This document shows positions 16,852 to 25,864 of a DNA stretch of 64,000 bases, piece by piece. Position numbers and translations under genes: made by a program. Under the pieces are notes generated by a model, which was given only the letters and a program-made list of their open reading frames with translations, searched no databases and was not told the origin of the DNA. This stretch comes from Clostridiales bacterium (lineage in GTDB: Bacteria; Bacillota; Clostridia; Christensenellales; Borkfalkiaceae). The stretch lies in contig SVHG01000001.1 in the NCBI GenBank assembly GCA_015055965.1, positions 124,001-188,000 on the forward strand. The letters are read 5' to 3'. Each line of letters starts with the position of its first letter. Within the stretch, counting starts at the first letter, position 1.

Positions 16852-17733
16852 TTATAAACCTATAACTCTTTTAATTAGATTAAACAAGCCTATAATAGCG
16901 TTGTTGTTATTGTTAAAGCTACTTGAATCTTCCGGATAGCTTTGCATTGCATCTTCAAATCCGCTCATAAAAGCATCCATAAATTCGTTAACTAAATCTG
17001 TAGTTGCAATACCTAAAAGGCCAAATACTATACCGAAAGCCGCGGTAATAATGCCCGCTAAAGCCATTCCGCAGGGGCTTTTTCTTTGAACGATAATACC
17101 AAATATTAAAGCTATTATTGCGCAAATTAGCCCTATAATTGAACAACAGCAAATAGTTACGCTTACTATACCTAATACCATTGAAGCTATTGCTAAGCCT
17201 TTACCCTTTTTGCGGGGTACTTCATTATAATAGGTATTGTAATCGTTAGAATATCCGCCGGGATTTCTGTTTTGATAAGGGCTTTGGTAACTGCCTGAAT
17301 TATCGCTTCCACTTTGATAGGGATTTTGATATTCGTTAGTGTTGTATTGGTTACCACTACCGCTTTGATAGGGATTTTGATAACCGTTTTGGTTATCGCT
17401 TCCACTTTGGTAGGGATTTTGATAGCCATTGGGGGTATCATTTCCGCTTTGGTAGGGATTTTGATAACCGTTTTGGTTATCGCTTCCACTTTGATAGGGG
17501 TTTTGATAGCCGTTTTGGTTACCGCTTCCGCTTTGGTAGGGATTTTGATAACCGTTTTGGTTATCGCTTCCACTTTGATAGGGATTTTGATAGCCGTTTT
17601 GGTTACCGCTTCCGCTTTGATAGGGATTTTGATAGCCGCTAGTGTTATCGCTTCCGTTTTGATTTACGTCTTGGTTACCGCTAAGGTTACCGTTTTCATC
17701 TTGATAAGGGTTTTTATTTTCGTAATCGTTCAT
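16852..17733 (-). CDS. DUF4190 membrane protein with a 14-residue repeat region
   Basis: The first half (about residues 33-150) is a hydrophilic array of 14-residue units YQNPYQSGSxNQNG: eight clear units plus a degenerate one. The second half has two membrane segments (AIASMVLGIVSVTICCCSI... and MALAGIITAAFGIVFGLLGI) matching DUF4190. The tail is short and cytosolic or external. The repeats are nearly identical in DNA (42 bp period), so copy number probably varies by slippage. Function is unknown. The low-complexity Gln/Asn/Tyr/Ser region could be a flexible or phase-separating segment. A TTGTGC-N17-TATAAA promoter lies at 17769-17797. Confidence 0.85.
   Translation of the reverse strand: MNDYENKNPYQDENGNLSGNQDVNQNGSDNTSGYQNPYQSGSGNQNGYQNPYQSGSDNQNGYQNPYQSGSGNQNGYQNPYQSGSDNQNGYQNPYQSGNDTPNGYQNPYQSGSDNQNGYQNPYQSGSGNQYNTNEYQNPYQSGSDNSGSYQSPYQNRNPGGYSNDYNTYYNEVPRKKGKGLAIASMVLGIVSVTICCCSIIGLICAIIALIFGIIVQRKSPCGMALAGIITAAFGIVFGLLGIATTDLVNEFMDAFMSGFEDAMQSYPEDSSSFNNNNNAIIGLFNLIKRVIGL
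17283..17634. repeat. 42-bp coding tandem repeat
   Basis: Eight units of 42 bp and one diverged unit inside the DUF4190 gene. Units differ mostly in the SGSD/SGSG codons. The reading frame is kept, and long open frames on the other strand and frames here are by-products. Confidence 0.9.
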
Positions 17734-17851
17734 AATCTTTTTTCTCTTTTGTTTTATTTTATGCGCGCTTTATACGCTTAATTAAATAATAGCACAATTT
17801 AGATGAAATTTCAACTATTTTATATACCATATAAAAAAGTTTAGCAGTTGC

Positions 17852-19924
17852 CTATTTTTTAGGCATTACACGATTTTTTAAAAGCATTATAATAACCGGC
17901 GTTAAAATAGCAAGAGCTATAACCGCCACCGTTAAAATTAAATAGATGGGATCAAAAATCTTAGCCAAGTATTCGCCAAAGCTAACGTCATCTTCTAAAG
18001 CGCTACCAACGTAGCGGTAAGAATATTCGCCGTTTTCCCCTTCTATGCAAATAAAAATTTCTGCGTCGCTTTCTAAAAGATCAAGGGTAACGCATCTTTC
18101 AACTGCGGGCGCTTGTTTTATTGCAAGCGTTTTATACAAACCGATTTTTTGTTCTTTGAAGCTTTCTTGGTTGATATTTAAAGAACCGCTAACCGCCCTT
18201 CTGTTAAGCCTGTTGGTGGAACGAACTGCCATTACGGTTGCATTATCATCTAAAAGACCGCCCGTCCATCTAACCTGATACTTACCGTTTGGTAAGCGTT
18301 TTAACATAACGTCATCTAATTTTTGCGTACCTTCCTCTTCGGGAAGCTCCACCGTAAAGGTTACGGATTGCGTTTGCTTATCAAGGGTTACGTTACTAAA
18401 CACAATACCGCTGTTTGCACCGTTTGAATAGCTTATAAGCGTTTCACTTGGGGAAGTAAGACTGCTAACCAAATTAGAAGTGTTCTTACTTTTATCGCTG
18501 TTACCGTAGCTATCAAAGGAATAATAACCGCCGTCTAAGGTGTAGCCCACCTTACCGTTTGCAAGCATTGCGTAAGAAAAAACGTTAAAGGGAGCGGAAA
18601 GCTTTTTAGCACTTTGCGGGTTGCCTGCCCTAAATACGTAAACCTCGTCTTCGCCGTACATATTGCCCATATCTATTGCAGTAGGTAAGCCTGAAGAGTT
18701 AATAAACGCGCTTTCCTGCGATACGCGGTAAATAATAAGTCCGTCACCCGAAAGACCGCCGTCGAAGGCGCAGTCTTGAGTTGCGAGCGAAGCAGAACGA
18801 AGCTCTGCCATAAAATATTCGCCCGTTTGCAAATAGCTATTTAAAACTATTTTTGCCACTACCTTTCCTTCGCTCACAGATAGGGGTAAGGTATACGTTC
18901 CGCTTTTGGCTATATGTAAAATATTATCGTAATTGAGCCAGCCAAGCTTTAAGCGAGTGTAAGCCAACATATTTTGCGGTATGGAATGGGTGCTCGCCAT
19001 AAGGTCGAACTCGCCAACTGCTTCGTAGGAAGAATCCTCGTAAGAATAGTAATCGGCAAGCCCTAAAAGATGGGCTGTTTCGTGCGTTAAAAGGCCGATA
19101 TTGTAAAGCCCTGCTTCGCTTTCTGAAATAACCGAGCAATTTTCATTCGCTTTTTTTGCAGTTATGCCTGATGCCGTTAAAATATTATAGCTAGTAACCG
19201 CTTTACCGCCAAGCGTTGCGGGCGCAAGCTTTTCGTAATGCTCTGCCTTATTGTAATAACTATTTAAATCTACCGTTGAAAAATCGTAAATATTGCCGGA
19301 GTGTGGCCAAAGCACGTCACCCCAATCGCCGGTTGCTTCACAGTCCGTTATGATAACCAAGCTATCAATCTTTCCGTCCCCGCTTAAATCGCCGTTATAA
19401 CCGCTTGGGATTTGTAGCTTAGAAAGTATTTCCCTAATTAACGACTGTTCTCTGTAAAAACCGTCTAAAAGCGGAAGCGCGCCTTGGGAATTAGCCTTAA
19501 CCACTTCCCCTGCGCCGTTAAAATATCTGTTATCGTAGCCTTGGGGATTTATCTCTTCATAAGCGCCGTTAATCCACTTATAGCGCGGTTTATAGTAATC
19601 CACGGGCTTGCTTGAACGAATGATTTCACTACCGCTACCGCCAATTATTTGCGTTTGCAAAATCAGCTTACCCTTACTCTGCTTAAGAAAGTAATTTTTA
19701 ACCGAATGGGCGGTTGTTTCATACATTTTATAAAGGTCATCTATAAAGCCGTTTAAAAAATTACTTCCTTCATTTTCAAAGGTCAAAAAGACTACCGTGT
19801 TTTGCAAGCTTTTAGCTTCTTGCGGGTTGTTATCCTCATTACCGCCACCGCCTTTGCACCCCGAAAATATATTTATTACCGTTAAAATTATAACGAATAT
19901 TGCAATAAACTTTTTATTTTTCAT
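17852..19924 (-). CDS. M6 family metalloprotease, lipoprotein
   Basis: The 690-residue secreted zinc protease has a lipoprotein signal ending at Cys23 (FSGC) and the catalytic HETAHLLGLADYY near residue 281 (HExxHxxGxxD, the M6 immune-inhibitor-A class), followed by the Met-turn region FDLMAST. A C-terminal hydrophobic segment and basic tail (LKNRVMPKK) suggest a second membrane anchor, so the catalytic domain is probably tethered at both ends. The region after the protease is beta-rich. TATAAT with an extended TG lies exactly 6 nt before the ATG, so the mRNA is probably leaderless. It is divergent from galK. Confidence 0.9.
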   Translation of the reverse strand: MKNKKFIAIFVIILTVINIFSGCKGGGGNEDNNPQEAKSLQNTVVFLTFENEGSNFLNGFIDDLYKMYETTAHSVKNYFLKQSKGKLILQTQIIGGSGSEIIRSSKPVDYYKPRYKWINGAYEEINPQGYDNRYFNGAGEVVKANSQGALPLLDGFYREQSLIREILSKLQIPSGYNGDLSGDGKIDSLVIITDCEATGDWGDVLWPHSGNIYDFSTVDLNSYYNKAEHYEKLAPATLGGKAVTSYNILTASGITAKKANENCSVISESEAGLYNIGLLTHETAHLLGLADYYSYEDSSYEAVGEFDLMASTHSIPQNMLAYTRLKLGWLNYDNILHIAKSGTYTLPLSVSEGKVVAKIVLNSYLQTGEYFMAELRSASLATQDCAFDGGLSGDGLIIYRVSQESAFINSSGLPTAIDMGNMYGEDEVYVFRAGNPQSAKKLSAPFNVFSYAMLANGKVGYTLDGGYYSFDSYGNSDKSKNTSNLVSSLTSPSETLISYSNGANSGIVFSNVTLDKQTQSVTFTVELPEEEGTQKLDDVMLKRLPNGKYQVRWTGGLLDDNATVMAVRSTNRLNRRAVSGSLNINQESFKEQKIGLYKTLAIKQAPAVERCVTLDLLESDAEIFICIEGENGEYSYRYVGSALEDDVSFGEYLAKIFDPIYLILTVAVIALAILTPVIIMLLKNRVMPKK

Positions 19925-19930
19925 ACCTTT

Positions 19931-19974
19931 ATTATATCATATTTGTAGACAAAAGGCATTTAAAATGTTATAAT
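19931..19974. promoter_or_regulatory. Divergent promoters of the M6 protease and galK
   Basis: On the plus strand TAGACA (19946-19951), 17 nt, TATAAT (19969-19974) drives galK. On the minus strand TGATATAAT, with TATAAT at 19931-19936, lies 6 nt from the protease ATG. The two promoters are back to back within 45 bp. Confidence 0.65.
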
Positions 19975-20008
19975 ATTTAAGAAAATTATAAAAAATTACG
20001 GAGGCGTT

Positions 20009-21223
20009 ATGGATCTTTCACTTTTTTACGGTAAAAATTATCACTCTTCTCGTGATGAAAGAGCTAAACAACTTTACGATTATTTTGTTAAAAAAGAGGG
20101 TAAAAAGCCCGAATATATCCTATCTTCACCCGGAAGAGCGGAAATATTAGGCAACCACACAGACCACAACCACGGTAAGGTTATGGTTGCTTCTATCAAC
20201 TGCGATATTTTATGCTTTGCTTCACCCGTTAGCGACGGTAGCATTACCCTTTACTCAGAGGGATATCCCCCAATTCGCACAACCGTTGACGACGATTCTA
20301 TCTCTAAAGAAGAATACGGCACTTCTCTTGCTCTCGTTAAAGGTGTTTGCACTAAGCTTCGCCAATTAGGTTACACCTTCGGCGGATTCGTTGCCTATAA
20401 CACTTCTAATATTTTTAAGGGCGCGGGCGTTTCTTCTTCAGCTGCGTTTGAGGTTTTAATTTGTGAAATCATTAACCTTATGTACTTAGACGGTAAGCTT
20501 GACCCTATTACTAAAGCTATCGTTTCACAGTTTTCTGAAAACGTTTACTTTGGTAAGCCCTGCGGTTTATTAGACCAAAGCGGTATTGCTTTAGGCTCTT
20601 TATCTAAATTAGATTTCAACACCCCCGAAAAGCCACTTATAAGAACGTTAACCGCCCCTGAGGGATACACCTTAGTTCTTACTAATACCGGCGGTGACCA
20701 CGCAAAGCTTACCCAACACTACGCTGCAATTAGAACGGAAATGGAATCTATCGCGCAGTACTTTGGCGAAAAGGTGCTTCGCGACGTGGATGAAGAAAAA
20801 TTCCTTGCAAGCATGCCGGAGTTAAAGGCTAAATTCTCTTCACGCGCTATTCTTCGCGCTATTCACTTCTATAACGAAAACAAGCGTGTTGACCTTGCTG
20901 AAAAGGCGCTTGACGAAGGGGATTCTATTGCATTTTTAAATCAAGTTGCCTCAAGTGGGTTAAGCAGTATGAGCGTTTTACAAAACTGCTACGTTCCCGG
21001 CGAAACCAATCAGCCCGTTATGCTTGCTATTGAATACAGTAAGCAAATTACTAAAAAGAGCTTCTTCCGCGTTCACGGCGGCGGTTTTGCAGGTTCTATT
21101 TTAGCCTTCGTTGAAAATAGCGAATTAGAGGGCTACGTAGATAGCATGAAAAAGGTGTTCGGCGATGCAAACGTATTCACCGCTCAAATAAGAGCTACCG
21201 GCACTTGCGGTTATAAACTCTAA
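20009..21223 (+). CDS. galK: Galactokinase
   Basis: This GHMP-family kinase makes galactose-1-phosphate from galactose and ATP, the first committed Leloir step. The 404-residue chain has the galactokinase signature variant GRAEILGNHTDHNHGKV (the Firmicute form has Asn where E. coli has Glu), the ATP loop GAGVSSSAAFEVL, catalytic Asp in LLDQSG, and motif 3 GGGFAGS. GGAGG precedes the ATG. No other gal genes are adjacent, so galT and galE must be elsewhere. Another GHMP sugar kinase is a less likely alternative. Confidence 0.88.
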   Translation: MDLSLFYGKNYHSSRDERAKQLYDYFVKKEGKKPEYILSSPGRAEILGNHTDHNHGKVMVASINCDILCFASPVSDGSITLYSEGYPPIRTTVDDDSISKEEYGTSLALVKGVCTKLRQLGYTFGGFVAYNTSNIFKGAGVSSSAAFEVLICEIINLMYLDGKLDPITKAIVSQFSENVYFGKPCGLLDQSGIALGSLSKLDFNTPEKPLIRTLTAPEGYTLVLTNTGGDHAKLTQHYAAIRTEMESIAQYFGEKVLRDVDEEKFLASMPELKAKFSSRAILRAIHFYNENKRVDLAEKALDEGDSIAFLNQVASSGLSSMSVLQNCYVPGETNQPVMLAIEYSKQITKKSFFRVHGGGFAGSILAFVENSELEGYVDSMKKVFGDANVFTAQIRATGTCGYKL

Positions 21224-21254
21224 TTCGACAAATAAAGTTAAAACACTTTAATAT

Positions 21255-21317
21255 TTGGCAATTTATCGCCACGGTTTTATTATACAATTTCGGTATAATT
21301 TCCGTGGCGGTTTTTTT
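21255..21317 (+). promoter_or_regulatory. Promoter embedded in a hairpin before spoIIE-like gene
   Basis: TTGGCA (21255-21260), a 17-nt spacer and TATTAT (21278-21283) form a promoter. It overlaps an inverted repeat: CGCCACGG (21267-21274) with CCGTGGCG (21302-21309), and inner TTATAC with GTATAA. Seven T follow the right arm up to the ATG at 21318. As RNA, read-through from galK would fold into a terminator; as DNA, the palindrome spans the promoter. Confidence 0.7.
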
Positions 21318-23555
21318 ATGAAAAATTTTACCTATAAAGCAGTAATTAAATATTTACTTTGCTCCTTTTTCTTTGTAGTGGCTAACTGTATAACGCAGGA
21401 TACTCCACTTTCTATTGCCTTTTTACCCGCCTTTATGGGCAACGGATTTTCCCCGCTTGCTACAGCTATTTTATTTTGCATAGTGGCGCTTTTATTTTTT
21501 AGCCTGGAGCAAACTGCTATTTTGCTTGCTACGGCATTATTTCTTGCAATAGTTTTTGCTATTTATAAAAGCAAAAACAAACAGGTTAAGGGAGAGTTTA
21601 TATTCTATTTATTAATAGCTCTTACACCCTATATTTTTACGCGGTTTTTTACCCAAGCCTTACAAGTAAAACTAATCTATAGCGCGATTATCTATGCTTT
21701 CGCAATAATTTTTAACATTGCAGTTAACGTTATTTTCGTTGGCAAATTTCAAAAAAAATGCGCCCGCCACGAGCGCGTTGCGCTATACCTTTTTACCGTT
21801 ATTTTTTCTTTGGGCTTAATTGCGCTTTTAGGTGTTGAAATTTACCGCTTAATTGCAATTTCGTTAATGCTGTTTTTATGCAAATTTTTTAAAGGTCCAA
21901 AGGCTTTCGTTCCTGCATTCTTACTGCCCGTTGCAATCGCTTTATACACCAACGGAATTTCCGTGCTTGCAATATTTCAAATTTATTGCGCCACGATATT
22001 ACTTTTTATTGACTATTCGCCCCTGCTTTCTGCCCTAGCATTAACTATCACGCAGTTTACGGTATTCTATTTTTCAGGGGAAATTTTTGCGTTTAAAATA
22101 AGTGACTTCCTTTTAACCCTTACCCCTACCCTTATTTTTCTATTTACTCCTGCTAAAATTATAGAAAAGCTTAGGGACTTTTTACTTAAGTTTGAAGAAC
22201 CGGAGCTTACTAGAGAGGTTATTAATATACAAAGAGGTATACTTTCGCTTAAGCTAAACGAGCTTTCCGCACTCTTTTATCAAATGGAAAATGCCCTTAA
22301 TTGCTTTGACGAGCTTCTTTTAACTAACGAAAGCATGAGTGAAAAAATAGCTGAAGAATGTGTTAATAACGTTTGCACCGTTTGCCCGTTTTTTGCAGAC
22401 TGTAAAAGAAAGCGCCACCCCAATAAAGATGATTTATTAAAGCTTATAAGCGTTGGACTATCAAAGGGAAAGATATCGTTAATCGACCTATCACGCGACT
22501 TTTCCTCTTACTGCTACTCCGTTAACGGAATGATTTACGAGATTAACAGACTAATTTTTATATACCTGGAAAAAACGGAAGAGAACGAACAAACCTTAAA
22601 ATTTAAAAGGTTAATATCTACGCAGTCTAACGCTGTGGCGCAGGTTCTTTCACAGCTGGGATACGAGTTTTCATGTCAAATAGAATTTAATAGAAAAATA
22701 GAAAAAGCTGCGATTAACGCGCTATACGAAAACGGCGTTACCTGCAAGCAAATAATTTGCGTTGGCGATAATTTACACCTTTTGTTTGACGACGATAAAA
22801 TCGTTTATTCTAAAATAGCAAATATTCTTTCCGTTGCGCTTAATAAACCGCTTGCTTTAAAGGATAAAAGGCAGTTAAGGGGTGGGACGGTTGCAATTTT
22901 TCAAAACGCGCCACGCTACGACGCCTGCTTCGGTATTGCGCAACGCTCTAAGGAGGGCGCGGTTGTGTGCGGTGACTGCCATTCCCTTACCAAAATAAAC
23001 GAAGGGTGCTTTTTGGTTTCTTTATGCGACGGAATGGGAAGCGGTTATAAGGCGTATAAAAACTCACAAACGGCAATTTCTCTTTTTGAGTGCTTTTATA
23101 AATCGGGCTTACCGCGTGAAAACAGCTTAACGCTTGCAAATAAAATTCTTTGCGCTTGCTCCGAAGAAAGCTTTGCCACCCTTGATTTAGCTATTTTTAA
23201 TCTTTTTACCGCTAATTTAGATAGCGTTAAAATAGGCGCTTCGTGCGGGTTTTTAATTAGTGAGGACTGCATTAAAATTATAGAAAACGACTCTTTACCC
23301 CTTGGTATCTTAGATGAAATTCAACCTAATTTAACTTCCCTGCAGTTAAAATCGGGGGATATTTTGGTTCTTCTTTCAGACGGGGTTTCAGACGCATTCT
23401 TTTCTAATACGGACACGGTTGATTTTTTACTCACTCAAAGCACGCGCAATCCACAAACGCTTGCAAACAACCTACTTGAAGAAGCGCTTAAAAAATACGA
23501 AGGAGTTGCAAAGGACGATATGACCGTTATTTGCGTTAAAATTTACAATCCTTAA
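21318..23555 (+). CDS. spoIIE: SpoIIE-like serine phosphatase (stage II sporulation protein E)
   Basis: About 745 residues: an N-terminal block of about ten membrane segments (to roughly residue 300), a central region with a Cys cluster (CVNNVCTVCPFFADC), and a C-terminal PP2C phosphatase domain with FLVSLCDGMGSG and ILVLLSDGVSDAF, whose Asp residues bind the metals. In sporulating Firmicutes SpoIIE dephosphorylates SpoIIAA to activate sigma-F in the forespore. I reject the upstream TTG at 21255 because it is the promoter -35 box, and choose ATG 21318. The Shine-Dalgarno sequence is weak (GGCGG). Confidence 0.9.
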   Translation: MKNFTYKAVIKYLLCSFFFVVANCITQDTPLSIAFLPAFMGNGFSPLATAILFCIVALLFFSLEQTAILLATALFLAIVFAIYKSKNKQVKGEFIFYLLIALTPYIFTRFFTQALQVKLIYSAIIYAFAIIFNIAVNVIFVGKFQKKCARHERVALYLFTVIFSLGLIALLGVEIYRLIAISLMLFLCKFFKGPKAFVPAFLLPVAIALYTNGISVLAIFQIYCATILLFIDYSPLLSALALTITQFTVFYFSGEIFAFKISDFLLTLTPTLIFLFTPAKIIEKLRDFLLKFEEPELTREVINIQRGILSLKLNELSALFYQMENALNCFDELLLTNESMSEKIAEECVNNVCTVCPFFADCKRKRHPNKDDLLKLISVGLSKGKISLIDLSRDFSSYCYSVNGMIYEINRLIFIYLEKTEENEQTLKFKRLISTQSNAVAQVLSQLGYEFSCQIEFNRKIEKAAINALYENGVTCKQIICVGDNLHLLFDDDKIVYSKIANILSVALNKPLALKDKRQLRGGTVAIFQNAPRYDACFGIAQRSKEGAVVCGDCHSLTKINEGCFLVSLCDGMGSGYKAYKNSQTAISLFECFYKSGLPRENSLTLANKILCACSEESFATLDLAIFNLFTANLDSVKIGASCGFLISEDCIKIIENDSLPLGILDEIQPNLTSLQLKSGDILVLLSDGVSDAFFSNTDTVDFLLTQSTRNPQTLANNLLEEALKKYEGVAKDDMTVICVKIYNP

Positions 23556-23770
23556 CGCAATATTTGCTTAAAGCATAATAAAAAACGATAAAGGAGCAAA
23601 CGACTACTGCTTACCCCATATTTTTTAACAAAATTTATATAATTTTTGTCATAAAGGTATTTAAAAGGCATTTACTTTATGATATAATTTAACTGCTCTT
23701 GGAAATTTACGTTGGGAGGAATTTTACGATTAAAGCATATTATTATAAAAATCTGAAGCGAAAAAAAATT

Positions 23771-23810
23771 AATCCCCCTAAAAGCGACGCGCTTAAAGAG
23801 GGATTTTTAA
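23771..23810 (+). terminator. Hairpin with T tract in the leader of the 23847 gene
   Basis: AATCCC pairs with GGGATT and an inner AAGCG with CGCTT, followed by five T. It lies after a TATAAT at 23683-23688 and before the next gene, so it may terminate spoIIE transcripts or attenuate the downstream gene. Confidence 0.55.
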
Positions 23811-23846
23811 ATTGTTATTTTCCTTGCCGAATAAAGGGGGATAACG

Positions 23847-24368
23847 ATGGAGCTTATAACGATACTTTCAAAGTACAGCGTTGATTGCGTTGCTACCGCT
23901 ATTTTTACCTGTGTTGCCGTTTTTACGTTAAAACGAAGGCTAACACTACCCGATAAAGCAAATAAATTGCTTCCTTTTGGGGTTGCTTTTGTTATTTACG
24001 CTATTTCTGCGCTATTTAACCTTCTTAGTATGGATTTAGTTATTAGCAAAAGCATGACTGCGGGAGGTCTTGCTACGGTGATTTACGCTTTTTGCGGTGG
24101 ATACTCGCTTACCAAGGAGGACGAGCTTAAAAAGCTTATGTCTGCTTTACTAAAAACGGTGGTTAAGGACGAGCATATTGCAAAAATTACGGATGAAATT
24201 ATTCAAGGCTTAAATAACGAAGAGGACGAGCATTTAATAACCGTTAAAATAAGCGATTTAATTCGCGCTAACGTTACTGAAGAGGTTACCGAAGAAAAAA
24301 TACGCGCGGTTGCTACCGTTTTTATTCAAACCTATCGAGATTTAGCTGTGAATAAAAAGTCTGTTTAA
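23847..24368 (+). CDS. Small membrane protein with acidic cytosolic tail
   Basis: I do not recognise a family. The 173 residues contain two or three hydrophobic segments in the first 90 residues, then a soluble helical tail rich in Glu and Lys. AAGGGGGA lies well placed before the ATG. It stands alone after spoIIE and ends before a bidirectional terminator shared with the next gene. Confidence 0.75.
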   Translation: MELITILSKYSVDCVATAIFTCVAVFTLKRRLTLPDKANKLLPFGVAFVIYAISALFNLLSMDLVISKSMTAGGLATVIYAFCGGYSLTKEDELKKLMSALLKTVVKDEHIAKITDEIIQGLNNEEDEHLITVKISDLIRANVTEEVTEEKIRAVATVFIQTYRDLAVNKKSV

Positions 24369-24407
24369 AATTTACAATCAACCACGTTAATTAAATAGTA
24401 AAAAAAA

Positions 24408-24437
24408 GCCGTAACCTTAAGTTACGGCGATTTTTTT
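24408..24437. terminator. Bidirectional terminator
   Basis: Stem GCCGTAAC / GTTACGGC with a 5-nt loop, A run before and T run after, between convergent genes ending at 24368 and 24475. Confidence 0.92.
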
Positions 24438-24474
24438 ATTAAACTATAGGGTTGCTCCTACCCGTTTATAAAAA

Positions 24475-24864
24475 TTAGTCTAAGTTAAGAACTCTTAGAA
24501 CAGAAACAGCGATACAAACAATAACACCGATAGCAACGGTTAACCATTTCCAAAGCATACCGCCTAAGAAAATGAAAGAGATAAGCATAACAATACCGGC
24601 AGCTGCGAAGCAAGCTAAACCAAGATCGTGATAGCCAAGCTCTTTAGCTTTAAGCTTTAATACAGTGTAAACGATACCAGCTACGAAAATAGCACAACCG
24701 ATGATAGCAACAGCAATGAAGCCACCGTCAGAAAGAGCGGTTAAACCATTGAAAGCGTCAACTAAAATACCGCAAAGGATTAGAACGCCAACGATAACTG
24801 AAGGAATAACTACACCGAATTTTTTAATGATACCTAAATAGTAATTACCAATCTTTTTTAACAT
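24475..24864 (-). CDS. Four-helix small membrane protein
   Basis: A 129-residue protein with four predicted membrane segments, one per roughly 30 residues, and short polar links. No family is recognised. The ATG follows AAAAGGAG. Codon use is of the highly expressed type seen in tsf and rpsB here (regular GCT/GTT/ATC), so it may be abundant. Confidence 0.75.
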   Translation of the reverse strand: MLKKIGNYYLGIIKKFGVVIPSVIVGVLILCGILVDAFNGLTALSDGGFIAVAIIGCAIFVAGIVYTVLKLKAKELGYHDLGLACFAAAGIVMLISFIFLGGMLWKWLTVAIGVIVCIAVSVLRVLNLD

Positions 24865-25005
24865 AATTTTTCTCCTTTTTTTTGTAGAGCTAGCTTGCGT
24901 GAAATTTGGAGCATTAATGCAAACGCGCTCAATTTATTGTATTAAATAATACTTTAATTATTTTATACCACTTATCCACATTTGTCAACCCTTATCTTCA
25001 TTAAA

Positions 25006-25051
25006 TTGCATTTTTCACACAATTTTAACATTTAACGAGTGAAAAATGCAA
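25006..25051. promoter_or_regulatory. 13-bp inverted repeat in the gap before the TetR-type gene
   Basis: TTGCATTTTTCAC (25006-25018) and GTGAAAAATGCAA (25039-25051) are perfect complements separated by 20 nt. The 414-bp gap holds no gene. The repeat lies between the 24475 and 25280 genes, with no T run, so it is more likely a protein-binding site or RNA structure than a terminator. Confidence 0.6.
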
Positions 25052-25143
25052 AAAATTTTGTGCTTTCGTTGTAATTTAAAGCAAAAATCCTGCTTAATTG
25101 TAAAAAAATCAACAATAATTGAGTATTTTATTACAAAATAGCG

Positions 25144-25172
25144 TTGAATTTACACTTTTTTTATGATATAAT
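25144..25172 (+). promoter_or_regulatory. Promoter of the TetR-type regulator
   Basis: TTGAAT (25144-25149), 17-nt spacer, TATAAT (25167-25172), giving a leader of about 100 nt. Confidence 0.65.
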
Positions 25173-25279
25173 GGTAGCGTTAAAAATTAATTTCCAGATA
25201 TATTTTCATTATATTCATTTAACCGTGAATTAGTAACTCATTATTTGCCTATTATTAGGCAGCTATAGGAGAAGCTTAT

Positions 25280-25810
25280 ATGCAAACCAGCGAAGAAACT
25301 AAAATTCTTATTGCAGAAAATTTTAAGTTGTTATTACAAAAGCATAAGTTTAGCGAAATAACCGTTTGTATGCTTTGCGAAAAATGCAATTTGAACCGCA
25401 AATTTTTCTATAAATATTTCCGTGATAAATTTGATTTAGCTAATTTTATATTTAAAAAGGACTTTTTAGATGAATATTCTAATCAAAACCCCGCCTTTTC
25501 AGAGATTTTTGAACCAATGATTTTTTACTTTTATGAAAATCAAAAGCTTTACAGAAAGCTACTAGAAAAGGTTGAGCAAAACTCCTTTACGGAAACCCTT
25601 CATAAACTAATTTTTGAATACATTTCAAAAGAAAAGGCCTTAACACTTTACGTAAGTGAGCAAGAAAAAATCTTTACCGTTAACTTTTTTACGGATGCTT
25701 TAGTTATTTCTATTCGCAAATGGATTATTTCAAGTAACCCCTATCCCGCACAGCAATATTTAGCAAATTTAGGAGGACTTTTTGTTCCGCTAATAGACAG
25801 ATTGTTCTAA
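25280..25810 (+). CDS. TetR/AcrR-type transcriptional regulator
   Basis: The 176-residue protein has a TetR-like helix-turn-helix in its first 55 residues (FSEITVCMLCEKCNLNRKFF, then YKYFRDKFDLANFIF). The C-terminal half is aromatic-rich and lacks a recognisable ligand family, resembling the DhaS-like TetR group. AGGAG precedes the ATG. The target is unknown; the downstream radical SAM gene may form an operon, but a motif copy and a separate promoter-like TATAAA lie between them. Confidence 0.85.
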   Translation: MQTSEETKILIAENFKLLLQKHKFSEITVCMLCEKCNLNRKFFYKYFRDKFDLANFIFKKDFLDEYSNQNPAFSEIFEPMIFYFYENQKLYRKLLEKVEQNSFTETLHKLIFEYISKEKALTLYVSEQEKIFTVNFFTDALVISIRKWIISSNPYPAQQYLANLGGLFVPLIDRLF

Positions 25811-25819
25811 AAAGACATT

Positions 25820-25838
25820 CTATAGGTCGATTATCGCC
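25820..25838 (+). repeat. Copy of the dispersed CTATAG motif
   Basis: CTATAGGTCGATTATCGCC starts 10 nt past the TetR-type gene stop and precedes the TATAAA of the radical SAM gene, covering the -35 position. Confidence 0.65.
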
Positions 25839-25864
25839 ACTTTTGAACTTTTTATAAAACAATT

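Noticed and set aside
17314-17781. 155-residue open frame opposite the DUF4190 repeats
   Set aside because: It is the complement of the 42-bp coding repeats and gives a repetitive Val/Ile string. The minus-strand gene has a promoter and recognisable domain.
20009-21223. galK as a paralogue with altered specificity because of the Asn in GNHTDHN
   Set aside because: The Asn form is, to my knowledge, normal in Firmicute galactokinases, so no special claim is made.
23699-23884. 61-residue open frame before the 23847 gene
   Set aside because: It overlaps the terminator-like hairpin and the start of the real gene, and has no matching ribosome binding site.
24438-24460. A further copy of the CTATAG motif near 24441
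   Set aside because: Only CTATAGGG matches; the following CGATTA core is missing, so it was not counted.
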